Positions 23,798 to 31,709 of a stretch of DNA of 64,000 nucleotides are shown here, in pieces; within the stretch, counting starts at the first letter, position 1, and each line of letters opens with the position of its first letter. The stretch is taken from positions 248,001 to 312,000 of the forward strand of contig CANMJH010000003.1 of the NCBI GenBank assembly GCA_947498125.1. The letters run 5' to 3'. A program made the translations under genes and the position numbers. The stretch is from an uncultured Nioella sp. GTDB lineage: Bacteria > Pseudomonadota > Alphaproteobacteria > Rhodobacterales > Rhodobacteraceae. A model generated the notes under the pieces. That model saw only the letters and a program-made list of their open reading frames with translations, was not told the DNA's origin and did not search any database.

Positions 23798-24175
23798 CTA
23801 GTCATTTTCCATCTCTGCATAGGTTTGCTTGGCAAGTTTCAACGCATGATTGGCGCAAGGTACGCCAGCGTAGATCGCGACATGTTGCAAAGCTTCGATG
23901 ACATCTTGCCGGCTTGCGCCGGTATTCGCGGTCGCGCGTATATGCATCGGGATTTCGTCGAAATTCCCCGTTGCCGCCAACAGCGCCAGCGTTAGCATCG
24001 AACGCTCGCGCCGCGTAATATTGTCATTGCCCCACACGGTGCCCCAGGCCGCCAGCGTGATCAGGTCCTGAAATGGTGCGTCCAGATCTGTTGTACGTTC
24101 AATAGCGCGGTCGACATGGGCGTCGCCAAGGACCGCGCGGCGAACCTCCATGCCCTTTTTCATCAGATCAGACAT
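23798..24175 (-). CDS. pcaC: 4-carboxymuconolactone decarboxylase
   Basis: The 125-residue protein has the AhpD/CMD fold: RERSMLTLALLAATG, HIRATANTGASRQDVIEALQHVAIYAGVPCANHAL. PcaC decarboxylates gamma-carboxymuconolactone to beta-ketoadipate enol-lactone. ATG 24175 is chosen because it has GGAG nine bases upstream and gives the normal family length; the reading frame is open much further upstream through pcaD, but that extension has no family similarity. It overlaps the pcaD stop by 8 bases. Confidence 0.94.
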   Translation of the reverse strand: MSDLMKKGMEVRRAVLGDAHVDRAIERTTDLDAPFQDLITLAAWGTVWGNDNITRRERSMLTLALLAATGNFDEIPMHIRATANTGASRQDVIEALQHVAIYAGVPCANHALKLAKQTYAEMEND

Positions 24176-24956
24176 TGGTGTTCTCCTCGATAAAATCGCA
24201 AAGATGCGCGGTGAATTCGGCAGGGGCCTCGACGCTTGGGAGGTGACCAACACCGGGCATGAGCTTAAGCGTCGCGCCGGAAATAAGCGAGGCCAAGGCG
24301 CGAACATCTTCGACCGGGCAGGCCAAGTCGGCCTGCCCGGCCATGACGAGAACCGGAAGGGAGAGAGCCTTACTGGTTTCCGACAAATCTGCGGTTGAGA
24401 TGGCTTGGCAACAGGCGACATAGCCGCGTGCCTGCGTTGCGATCAGCATATCTCGCCATTTGGGAAGGTCGGGTTTTTTCAAGAAAGCCGGGCTAAACCA
24501 CCGCTCCATGACCGCATCCGCAATTTCGAGCAATCCGCCGTGTTGAATGGCATCGATGCGGGCCTGCCAAGCGGACGCGGATCCCATTTTCGGCGCAGTA
24601 TTCGACAGCAACATTGCGTGAATTAAGTCAGGGCGCGCGATTGCCAAATGTTGTCCGATCATGCCGCCAAGCGAGACGCCAACAAAGATGCAGTCCTTAA
24701 CCCCAAGCTGATCCAGAAGGCCTTCGATATCGCCGGACAGGCCTGCAATCGTATAAGGGCCGGGCGGGCAAGGTGATTGACCGTGTCCGCGAGTGTCGTA
24801 GCGGATAATGCGAAAATTTGCTGGCAACCGTGCCACAACTCCATCCCAAAGACCAAGATCCGTGCCAAGCGAGTTGGAAAAGACGATGGGTTGCCCGTCT
24901 GGGTTGCCATCCTCTTTCCAATGCAGTTGGACACCATCTTGTGCTGGCAAGCCCAT
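24168..24956 (-). CDS. pcaD: 3-oxoadipate enol-lactonase
   Basis: The 262-residue alpha/beta-hydrolase has the nucleophile elbow GVSLGGMIGQ (Ser near residue 94), the oxyanion region FSNSLGTDLGLWD and the catalytic His in PGVGHLPSVEAP near the C-terminus. It hydrolyses beta-ketoadipate enol-lactone to beta-ketoadipate. Its ATG shares a base with the pobA stop, and its end overlaps the pcaC start by 8 bases, so the three genes are translationally linked. Confidence 0.93.
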   Translation of the reverse strand: MGLPAQDGVQLHWKEDGNPDGQPIVFSNSLGTDLGLWDGVVARLPANFRIIRYDTRGHGQSPCPPGPYTIAGLSGDIEGLLDQLGVKDCIFVGVSLGGMIGQHLAIARPDLIHAMLLSNTAPKMGSASAWQARIDAIQHGGLLEIADAVMERWFSPAFLKKPDLPKWRDMLIATQARGYVACCQAISTADLSETSKALSLPVLVMAGQADLACPVEDVRALASLISGATLKLMPGVGHLPSVEAPAEFTAHLCDFIEENTNV

Positions 24957-26125
24957 CAGTAGGGCAACCCGACATAGTTTTGTGCCATAACGCTTTGCGC
25001 ATCGCGGTTGGTGCGCAAGAATTCGATCTCGGCCTGCTGCATTTTCAGATCAAAGGCGTTCTGCTCTGGGAACCGATGCAGAAGCGACGTCATCCACCAG
25101 CTAAAGCGCTCGGCCTTCCAGACACGGGCCAGCGCCTTTTCTGAATAAGCATCGATACCGGCGCTGCTGCCTTCAAGAAAATACTGCACCAAACCATTAT
25201 TAAGGTAGTGGATATCAGAGGCTGCTGTATTCAGGCCCTTGGCCCCCGTTGGCGGCACGATATGGGCCGCGTCACCGCAAAGAAAAAGGTTTCCCCACCG
25301 CATTGGTTCGGTCACGAAAGAGCGCAGCGGAGCGATGGATTTTTCGATGGATGGCCCCGTTACCAAACGGTCCGCAGCGTCCTTCGGAATGCGGCGTTTC
25401 AGCTCTTTCCAGAATGCGTCATCGGTCCAGTCATCGACGCTATCGCTGAGCGAGCATTGAATATAGTAGCGGCTTAGATTTGAATTGCGCATCGAGCAGA
25501 GGGCAAAACCGTTTTTCGAGTTCGAGTAAATCAACTCATCATCGACGGGTGGTGTTTCGGAGAGGATGCCAAGCCAGCCAAAGGGATAAACCTTCTCGTA
25601 TTCTTTGCGTACTTCATCCGGGATCGTGCGACGGCTGACGCCATGAAACCCATCGCAACCCGCAACAAATTCGCACTCAATCCGCGCCGGTTCGCCGCCA
25701 ACAGAATACGTCACATAGGGCGCGTCTGATTTTGCGTCACAAATCTGCACGTCATCGACGTTAAAGACGATCTTGCCCCCCATCGCCTCACGGGCATCGT
25801 ATAGGTCGCGGGTCACCTCGGTTTGGCCATAGACAACGACGTTGGTGCCCGTCAACTCTTTGAAGTCAATGTGAAACTGATCATCTCCGTTCGAGATGAT
25901 TGTGCCGTCATGGGCAAAGCTTTCGGCATCTAAGCGGTCCGAAACCCCGGCCTCACGCATGAGGTTCACAAAACCGGTTTCCAAAATCCCGGCCCGAATG
26001 CGCCCAAGTACATAGTCGCGCGTCTTCCGCTCGAGAACGATCGAGTCGATGCCTTTTTTGTCCAAAAGCTGACTAAGCAAAAGTCCCGATGGTCCGCCGC
26101 CGATAATCGCCACTTGTGTTTTCAT
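24956..26125 (-). CDS. pobA: 4-hydroxybenzoate 3-monooxygenase
   Basis: The 389-residue flavoprotein hydroxylases 4-hydroxybenzoate to protocatechuate with NADPH and oxygen. FAD motifs are VAIIGGGPSGLLLSQLLDKKG at the N-terminus, AGCDGFHGVSR in the middle and LCGDAAHIVPPTGAKGLNTAASD near residue 290. Length equals that of classical PobA. It is the first gene of the pca operon, divergent from pcaQ, with candidate operator repeats in the 200-base gap. Placing pobA ahead of pcaDCHGB makes the cluster self-sufficient from 4-hydroxybenzoate onward. Confidence 0.95.
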   Translation of the reverse strand: MKTQVAIIGGGPSGLLLSQLLDKKGIDSIVLERKTRDYVLGRIRAGILETGFVNLMREAGVSDRLDAESFAHDGTIISNGDDQFHIDFKELTGTNVVVYGQTEVTRDLYDAREAMGGKIVFNVDDVQICDAKSDAPYVTYSVGGEPARIECEFVAGCDGFHGVSRRTIPDEVRKEYEKVYPFGWLGILSETPPVDDELIYSNSKNGFALCSMRNSNLSRYYIQCSLSDSVDDWTDDAFWKELKRRIPKDAADRLVTGPSIEKSIAPLRSFVTEPMRWGNLFLCGDAAHIVPPTGAKGLNTAASDIHYLNNGLVQYFLEGSSAGIDAYSEKALARVWKAERFSWWMTSLLHRFPEQNAFDLKMQQAEIEFLRTNRDAQSVMAQNYVGLPY

Positions 26126-26169
26126 TTGGGGTTCCTCCGTGGTGACCAGTGTGGACGTTGGTTTTTGAT

Positions 26170-26217
26170 AAGTAAAATGAGATTATTGACAATTTACTTG
26201 CCTAAATTGGAAAGTAA
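26170..26217. promoter_or_regulatory. Three AAGTAA/TTACTT half-sites, candidate PcaQ operator
   Basis: AAGTAA (26170-26175), TTACTT (26194-26199) and AAGTAA (26212-26217) lie in the pobA-pcaQ intergenic region. The last two form an inverted repeat with a 12-base spacer, the first two one with an 18-base spacer. LysR-type regulators bind such spaced dyads between divergent genes. Assignment to PcaQ is by position only. Confidence 0.5.
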
Positions 26218-26327
26218 GTGCGATCATCGCCCCGTAAAAACCCAGTCCCCTACAATCACGATTGTCTGGTATCTGGCATCTGATTGACCATCGTTACGCC
26301 TATCTAAAACCGTCACTGGAAGCTGAC

Positions 26328-27260
26328 TTGGACCGCCGCATCAAATACCGCCATATTGAGGCTTTCGTCGTCATTGCCCAGGAAGGCAGCATGAAGGATG
26401 CCGCCGAAAAGCTGTTTCTCACTCAGCCCGCGATATCGAAGACCTTGAAAGAGCTTGAGGGAATTTTGGATACAACGCTGATGTTGCGCAGCCGCGCAGG
26501 AGTGACGTTGACCCAGCAAGGCGAGCTTTTCTTGCACTTTGCCCAAAACTCTCTCGCCAGTTTGGAACTGGGCATGTCACGTCTTGAAGCGAGCGAAACG
26601 CTTGGGGCTGAGCGGTTGAATGTGGGCGTATTGCCAAGTGTTGCGGCGTCATTAATGCCTGACGTGATCACCGAATTTTCTGCACTCGCGCCCCATGCGA
26701 CGCTGCGGATATCGGACGGCCCGCACGGTTTTCTGACAGAGCGCCTTCGATTGGGCGAACTTGATATTGTCATTGGCAGGCTCGGCGATCCGGACATGAT
26801 GCAAGGCCTGACCTTTACGCAGCTTTATACCGAAAATGTCGAGTTTGTTGTTAGAAAGGGGCATCCGCTGAGTGGATCGACCGATGTGCAGAGTATCACC
26901 AACTATTTGGTTTTGTATCCGCCCCCGGCGGCTGCAATCACTGCTTTGGTCAAAACCTTTTTGGCTGCAAATAATGTAGGCGAGATCCCGAACCGAGTGG
27001 AATCCGTGTCAGGGGCTTTGGGCCGTGTCTTTATCCGCCGTTCAGACGCTGTTTGGATAATTTCGGGCGGTGTGGTGGCAAATGAAATTGAGGAGGGCCT
27101 GCTTGAACGGTTGCCCTTTGATACAAGTCCAACACGCGGCCCTGTTGGGCTATTGACCCGCAGTGACGCGACTGAATTGCCGATCCAACACGTGTTTTTG
27201 ACGACTTTGCGTTCTGTCTTGGCCCATAGGCAAAAGGACAGCGCATCCGTCGAAAGGTGA
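26328..27260 (+). CDS. pcaQ: LysR-family regulator of protocatechuate catabolism (PcaQ)
   Basis: The protein has the PcaQ-like opening DRRIKYRHIEAFVVIAQEGSMKDAAEKLFLTQPAISKTLKELEGILDTTLMLRSRAGVTLTQQGE and an effector-binding domain from about residue 95. No ATG precedes the helix-turn-helix; I chose TTG 26328, which has GGAAG six bases upstream and gives the usual ~310 residues. A TTG at 26262 would add 22 residues and has no clear ribosome site. PcaQ activates pca genes in response to carboxymuconate-type intermediates in alphaproteobacteria. Divergence from pobA and a dyad in between support this role. Confidence 0.87.
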   Translation: MDRRIKYRHIEAFVVIAQEGSMKDAAEKLFLTQPAISKTLKELEGILDTTLMLRSRAGVTLTQQGELFLHFAQNSLASLELGMSRLEASETLGAERLNVGVLPSVAASLMPDVITEFSALAPHATLRISDGPHGFLTERLRLGELDIVIGRLGDPDMMQGLTFTQLYTENVEFVVRKGHPLSGSTDVQSITNYLVLYPPPAAAITALVKTFLAANNVGEIPNRVESVSGALGRVFIRRSDAVWIISGGVVANEIEEGLLERLPFDTSPTRGPVGLLTRSDATELPIQHVFLTTLRSVLAHRQKDSASVER

Positions 27261-27399
27261 GGTCCGCCTTTTCTGACGTAGGCGACAGCGAAATTCAGCA
27301 TTGGCAATGTTGACAATTTTTGCGGCCTCTCCCTAAACAGGCGTCACGTTGTTTAGGCAATAAATGCCCCGGCGCGCTACCTTATGAAAGACCGCGAAA

Positions 27400-28437
27400 A
27401 TGACCGATACGCCTGATACCGCGCCCATGGGGCGTTTCGAGCGGCTTCTGACCCTATGGGTTGCACTTGCGATGGCGGCAGGCATTGCGCTTGGACTGAT
27501 TGTCCCGGGCCTGACCCAAGCCATTGCTGCGGCCGAGGTTGCCTCGATCAACCTTGTCGTCGCGGTTCTGATCTGGGCGATGGTCTATCCCATGATGGTT
27601 GGTGTGGATTTTGGTGCCGTTGCCGGTGTCGCCAAACAGCCCAAGGGGCTTTTGGTGACCCTGGTTGTGAATTGGCTGATCAAACCCTTCACTATGGCGT
27701 TGTTGGCGGTGCTTTTCTTCGAGCATATTTTTGCCCCTTGGATCGCGCCCGAGGATGCCGCGCAGTATATTGCCGGGCTGATCTTGCTGGGCGCGGCGCC
27801 TTGTACAGCGATGGTGTTCGTCTGGAGCCAGCTTACACGTGGGGACGCAACCTATACCTTGGTGCAAGTGTCTGTGAATGACCTGATCATGGTTGTCGCC
27901 TTCGCGCCCATCGTGGCGTTCTTATTGGGTGTAACCGAAATCTCTGTCCCTTGGAGTACATTGGTTCTGGCGACCGTTCTTTATGTCCTTTTGCCTCTGA
28001 TCGCCGGGCTGATCACGCGCAAGATGCTTGGCACGCCCGAGGCAATTGAGGCCTTTTCGGCGCGCATTAAGCCGCTTTCAATGATTGGCTTGATTGCGAC
28101 TGTGGCAATCTTGTTTGGCCTTCAAGGGCAAGTGATCCTCGATCGGCCGCTTGTCATTTTACTGATTGCGGTTCCGATCATCATCCAAAGTTACGGAATT
28201 TTCGCACTGGCCTATGGCGCGGCCTTTTTGCTGAAAGTGCCGCACCGCATCGCGGCCCCGTGCGCGATGATCGGCACATCCAACTTTTTTGAGCTGGCCG
28301 TTGCCGTCGCCATATCGCTCTTTGGACTGCATTCTGGCGCGGCGCTTGCCACGGTGGTGGGCGTGTTGGTTGAAGTGCCGGTGATGCTGTCTCTGGTCGC
28401 CTTTGCCAACCGCACGCGGGCAAAATTCTCGGGCTAA
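27400..28437 (+). CDS. ACR3-family arsenite efflux transporter
   Basis: The 345-residue protein has ten hydrophobic helices and the ACR3 signature [25 protein letters not shown] (conserved Cys near residue 131) plus [14 protein letters not shown] near the end. ACR3 carriers export As(III) across the inner membrane using the proton gradient. There is no arsR or arsC next to it in the window, which is unusual; neighbours are convergent (DUF779) or unrelated (pcaQ). Bile-acid:sodium symporter relatives share the fold, but the [11 protein letters not shown] motif is specific to ACR3. Confidence 0.9.
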   Translation: MTDTPDTAPMGRFERLLTLWVALAMAAGIALGLIVPGLTQAIAAAEVASINLVVAVLIWAMVYPMMVGVDFGAVAGVAKQPKGLLVTLVVNWLIKPFTMALLAVLFFEHIFAPWIAPEDAAQYIAGLILLGAAPCTAMVFVWSQLTRGDATYTLVQVSVNDLIMVVAFAPIVAFLLGVTEISVPWSTLVLATVLYVLLPLIAGLITRKMLGTPEAIEAFSARIKPLSMIGLIATVAILFGLQGQVILDRPLVILLIAVPIIIQSYGIFALAYGAAFLLKVPHRIAAPCAMIGTSNFFELAVAVAISLFGLHSGAALATVVGVLVEVPVMLSLVAFANRTRAKFSG

Positions 28438-28444
28438 AGTGTGA

Positions 28445-28858
28445 TCAATCAACGTCTGACAAGGCGGCCAGTTCGGCCTCGGAAAACAGCCGAGAGCGCG
28501 TCAGAAACCGCTTTTCGCGCCCGTTATCAAGACTGAACATTCCGCCGCGCCCGGGCACCACGTCCAAAATAAGCTGCGTATGTTTCCACACCTCAAATTG
28601 CGGTCCTGAGATAAACACCTCGGCCCCATCAATCTCGCCCAGTTTCACATCGCTGGCCCCGATTTGGAAATCCCCCTTGGGGTAGCACATCGGCGCCGAG
28701 CCGTCGCAGCATCCGCCTGATTGATGGAATAAAACCTCTCCGTGATCAGCCCGGATTTCGGCCAAAAGACCCTTTGCCGCCGCTGTTGCCGTGACCCGAA
28801 CTCCGCGGTTTGTGCCTTCGGGCAATGCTGCATCAGTTACGCATTGCACATCGCTCAT
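28445..28858 (-). CDS. DUF779 domain-containing protein
   Basis: The 137-residue soluble protein is a DUF779 member: LFHQSGGCCDGSAPMCYPKGDFQIGASDVKLGEI with a Cys-Cys pair and a further Cys, then VWKHTQLILDVVPGRGGMFSLDNGREKRFLTRSRLF. ATG 28858 follows GAGGAAGA; the frame is open upstream but that part overlaps the terminator. DUF779 genes commonly follow acetaldehyde-type aldehyde dehydrogenase genes, as here. The function is unknown; the clustered Cys residues suggest metal binding or redox work related to the dehydrogenase. Confidence 0.85.
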   Translation of the reverse strand: MSDVQCVTDAALPEGTNRGVRVTATAAAKGLLAEIRADHGEVLFHQSGGCCDGSAPMCYPKGDFQIGASDVKLGEIDGAEVFISGPQFEVWKHTQLILDVVPGRGGMFSLDNGREKRFLTRSRLFSEAELAALSDVD

Positions 28859-28877
28859 CAATTCTTCCTCCCAAATT

Positions 28878-28910
28878 AAAAAAGGCCCGGCAACGCAGAG
28901 CTGCCGGGCC
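28878..28910 (-). terminator. Rho-independent terminator between aldehyde dehydrogenase and DUF779 genes
   Basis: GGCCCGGCA (28884-28892) pairs with TGCCGGGCC (28902-28910) around a 9-base loop; on the minus strand the stem is followed by six T (complement of AAAAAA, 28878-28883). It lies 15 bases after the dehydrogenase stop and ahead of the DUF779 start, so DUF779 is expressed by read-through or from its own promoter. Confidence 0.85.
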
Positions 28911-28924
28911 AAAGGTTCAGAGCT

Positions 28925-30445
28925 TTAGAAGAAGCCCAACTTGTTGGGATTATAGCTGACCAACATGTTTTTGGTTTGCTGGTAGTGATTCAGCATCATC
29001 TTATGGGTCTCACGCCCGATGCCTGATTGCTTATAGCCGCCAAAGGCCGCGTGGGCCGGATACGCATGGTAACAATTGGTCCAAACGCGGCCCGCTTGAA
29101 TGCCTCGGCCAAACCGGTAACAGGTGTTTTGATCACGGCTCCAGACACCTGCGCCGAGACCGTACAATGTGTCATTGGCGATTTCCAAGGCTTCGTCTTC
29201 ATCCTTAAAGGTCGTCACCGATACCACTGGGCCAAAGATCTCTTCTTGGAAGACCCGCATCTTGTTGTGGCCCTTCAGGATCGTCGGTTTGACATAATAC
29301 CCGCCAGACAATTCGCCGCCGTAATCGCCAGCGCTACCGCCGGTTAGAACCTCGGCGCCTTCCTGACGCCCAATGTCGAAATAGGAGAGGATCTTTTCCT
29401 GTTGCTCGGATGACGCTTGGGCGCCCATCATCACGCCCTGCGCACGGGGGTCGCCCAATATAATCGCCTCGGTCCGGGCGATGCACTTTTCGATAAAGGC
29501 GTCATAGATATCTTCGTGGATCAGTGCGCGGCTGGGGCAGGTGCAAACTTCACCCTGATTGAGCGCAAACATCACAAAGCCTTCGATGGCCTTGTCCAAG
29601 AATGCATCGTCCTCACGCATGACATCTTTATGGAAGACATTGGGGGATTTGCCGCCCAGTTCCAGCGTCACCGGAATCAAATTCTCGGTTGCATATTGCA
29701 TGATCAAACGGCCGGTGGTGGTTTCGCCAGTAAACGCGATCTTGGCGATGCGGTTTGATTGGGCCAACGGTTTGCCAGCTTCAAGACCGAAGCCGTTGAC
29801 GACATTCAAAACGCCCGCGGGCAAAACATCGGCAATCAACTCGGCCCAGACCATGATGGTCGCAGGGGTTTGTTCAGCGGGTTTAATCACCACGGCATTA
29901 CCCGCAGCCAAAGCAGGGGCCAGTTTCCAAGCGGCCATCAGCAAAGGGAAGTTCCATGGAATGATCTGACCGACAACGCCCAGAGGTTCGTGGAAGTGGT
30001 AGGCGACAGTATCGTCATCCAGCTCGCCCATCGTGCCTTCTTGGGAACGCAAGCATGAGGCGAAATACCGGAAATGATCAACGGCCAAAGGTAAGTCGGC
30101 AGCCATCGTTTCGCGTATTGCCTTGCCGTTATCCCAAGTTTCGCAAGTCGCCAGCAAGTCGAGATTGGCTTCCATTATATCTGCGATTTTCAGAAGAGCG
30201 TTGGCGCGTTCCGTGACCGATGTGCGCGCCCAGCCATCTTTAGCAGCATGGGCGGCATCCAGGGCCATTTCTATATCAGACGCGTCGGAGCGCGCGATCT
30301 GGTTAATCACCGCGCCAGTAATCGGCGTTGTGTTGTCGAAATAGCGCCCGTTCTTTGGGGCGACGAATTTACCGCCAATAAAGTTGTCGTATTTCGTTTT
30401 GAAAGGCGACGTGAATTGGGTGGTGGGCTGGGTCATCTCGTTCAT
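28925..30445 (-). CDS. NAD-dependent aldehyde dehydrogenase (acetaldehyde type, AcoD/AldA-like)
   Basis: The 506-residue enzyme has the ALDH landmarks [36 protein letters not shown] (cofactor site, around residue 160), [11 protein letters not shown] (catalytic Glu) and [14 protein letters not shown] (catalytic Cys near residue 304), and the C-terminal [15 protein letters not shown]. It is closest to the acetaldehyde/chloroacetaldehyde dehydrogenases that accompany DUF779 proteins and AcoR-like regulators. It would oxidise short aldehydes to acids. GAGGAGG precedes the ATG at 30445. Upstream is a GAF-Fis regulator on the same strand with a palindromic site between. Confidence 0.92.
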   Translation of the reverse strand: MNEMTQPTTQFTSPFKTKYDNFIGGKFVAPKNGRYFDNTTPITGAVINQIARSDASDIEMALDAAHAAKDGWARTSVTERANALLKIADIMEANLDLLATCETWDNGKAIRETMAADLPLAVDHFRYFASCLRSQEGTMGELDDDTVAYHFHEPLGVVGQIIPWNFPLLMAAWKLAPALAAGNAVVIKPAEQTPATIMVWAELIADVLPAGVLNVVNGFGLEAGKPLAQSNRIAKIAFTGETTTGRLIMQYATENLIPVTLELGGKSPNVFHKDVMREDDAFLDKAIEGFVMFALNQGEVCTCPSRALIHEDIYDAFIEKCIARTEAIILGDPRAQGVMMGAQASSEQQEKILSYFDIGRQEGAEVLTGGSAGDYGGELSGGYYVKPTILKGHNKMRVFQEEIFGPVVSVTTFKDEDEALEIANDTLYGLGAGVWSRDQNTCYRFGRGIQAGRVWTNCYHAYPAHAAFGGYKQSGIGRETHKMMLNHYQQTKNMLVSYNPNKLGFF

Positions 30446-30533
30446 CTGTAATCCTCCTCAGTTACGTGATGACGTCCAAAATTCACATGAGAAGGGTGCG
30501 CTCAACACGCTGAAACTGAGGGGGTGGGGGATG

Positions 30534-30551
30534 TGTCTCAGGAATGAGACA
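30534..30551. promoter_or_regulatory. Palindromic operator upstream of the aldehyde dehydrogenase gene
   Basis: TGTCTCA-GGAA-TGAGACA is a perfect 7-bp inverted repeat, 89 bases upstream of the dehydrogenase start. The same arms with the same spacing recur at 31617-31634 upstream of the GAF-Fis regulator, which makes it the likely binding site of that regulator. Confidence 0.8.
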
Positions 30552-30575
30552 AAGCCACGCTGGATGACAAAAATC

Positions 30576-31526
30576 TTAGTCTTCGCGGCGAATGCCCAGC
30601 CGTTTCATCCGGCGATAAAGCGTCGCCCGACCCACACCAAGCGCCTTGGCGGCGTTGGAAATATTTCCGTTCGCGCGGGTAATGGCCTTAACGACGGCCG
30701 TTCGTTCAGCGCGGTTGAAGCCGCGCAAGTCGCCTGTGTCGTCAAAGAAATCTGTGGCGGCTACGGGCTGCAACTCGCCATCACAAGCCCAGCCCATAAT
30801 CTTGCGCGCGCCGCGCGTGGCCCCCACGATGCAATCGTCACTGTTAATTGCAACAAGGGCGCAATTGTTGCCCGAGGACGCCCCGACAATGACAATCCGC
30901 TCACCAGCATAGGCGGCGCAGAAATTCGCAGCTTCGATTTGTTTTGCGGCTTGCTCAACTGTGTTGGCCAAAAGGCTGTTCATGCTTTCAGTTTTATCAA
31001 CGCGCGCCGACGAGACATCGAGCGCGCCCAATAATTCGCCCAATGATCCGTAGATCGGCGAGCCGATGCAGGTCATGTCGATATTTTTGGGAAAGAAATG
31101 CTGATCACGGTGGATGATTACGTTCCGCTGTTCGGCAAGGCAGGTGCCGATGCCATTGGTGCCCTCGCGTCCTTCGCTCCAATTTGCGCCGGGCAACAAA
31201 CCCCAACCAGCAAAGTCATGCGACTCCGCGCTGCGGCTGCGTTGGTCGAGGATATAGCCCTCACGATCCGTCAAAACGACACTGCACCCTGACGCGCCCA
31301 CAAGGTTAAATAGCTGGTCCAGCTGCTTGCCCGCGACATGCAGCAAAAGGTCGGATTTCTCTCGACGGGTTGAAAGCTCGCTTAGCGTTTCAACTTCTTG
31401 CGATCGGCGCAGCGATGGGTCGAGCCCATAATGCAAGGCAGACCGGCTCCAGGAGGCGACAATTCTGCTGCGCGCAGCAGATTGCTTGCACTCGACAGAT
31501 GCCAGCACTTTTTCAGCGTGTTTCAT
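30576..31526 (-). CDS. GAF-domain/Fis-type transcriptional regulator (AcoR-like, lacking AAA+ domain)
   Basis: The 316-residue protein has an N-terminal region typical of AcoR-type regulators (SRIVASWSRSALHYGLDPSLRRSQEV), a GAF sensor domain (about residues 60-180, ending SPIYGSLGELLGALDVSSA) and a C-terminal Fis-type helix-turn-helix (RAERTAVVKAITRANGNISNAAKALGVGRATLYRRMKRLGI). The central AAA+ sigma-54-contacting ATPase (GAFTGA-bearing) of full AcoR is absent, so it must work without sigma-54 activation. ATG 31526 has GGAGAGGAG about 6 bases upstream. It sits ahead of the aldehyde dehydrogenase gene, and twin palindromes flank it. Alcohol or aldehyde sensing is inferred. Confidence 0.88.
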   Translation of the reverse strand: MKHAEKVLASVECKQSAARSRIVASWSRSALHYGLDPSLRRSQEVETLSELSTRREKSDLLLHVAGKQLDQLFNLVGASGCSVVLTDREGYILDQRSRSAESHDFAGWGLLPGANWSEGREGTNGIGTCLAEQRNVIIHRDQHFFPKNIDMTCIGSPIYGSLGELLGALDVSSARVDKTESMNSLLANTVEQAAKQIEAANFCAAYAGERIVIVGASSGNNCALVAINSDDCIVGATRGARKIMGWACDGELQPVAATDFFDDTGDLRGFNRAERTAVVKAITRANGNISNAAKALGVGRATLYRRMKRLGIRRED

Positions 31527-31616
31527 TGGTCTCCTCTCCCAAACCTTAGGATATGCCGGTTCGGGAAAATAATCCAACCGCAACCAGGGGGCGCAACACG
31601 CGACCAATGCACGGAG

Positions 31617-31634
31617 TGTCTCAGTATTGAGACA
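31617..31634. promoter_or_regulatory. Palindromic operator upstream of the GAF-Fis regulator gene
   Basis: TGTCTCA-GTAT-TGAGACA has exactly the same 7-base arms and 4-base spacing as the site at 30534-30551. It lies 91 bases upstream of the regulator start, suggesting autoregulation. Confidence 0.8.
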
Positions 31635-31709
31635 GTTTGGATAAGAACCATGTCACCGTGTCTGGATGGAACATCAGACCGAAGAAACTTGCGGACCTTC
31701 TAGGGCGCG

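Noticed and set aside
24176..24421. N-terminal extension of pcaC to 207 residues
   Set aside because: The extra part lies inside pcaD in another frame and is not similar to carboxymuconolactone decarboxylases; ATG 24175 has a good ribosome site.
30446..30575. Sigma-54 promoter for the aldehyde dehydrogenase gene
   Set aside because: No GG-N10-GC element with the usual flanks was found, and the local AcoR-like regulator lacks the AAA+ domain needed to activate sigma-54.
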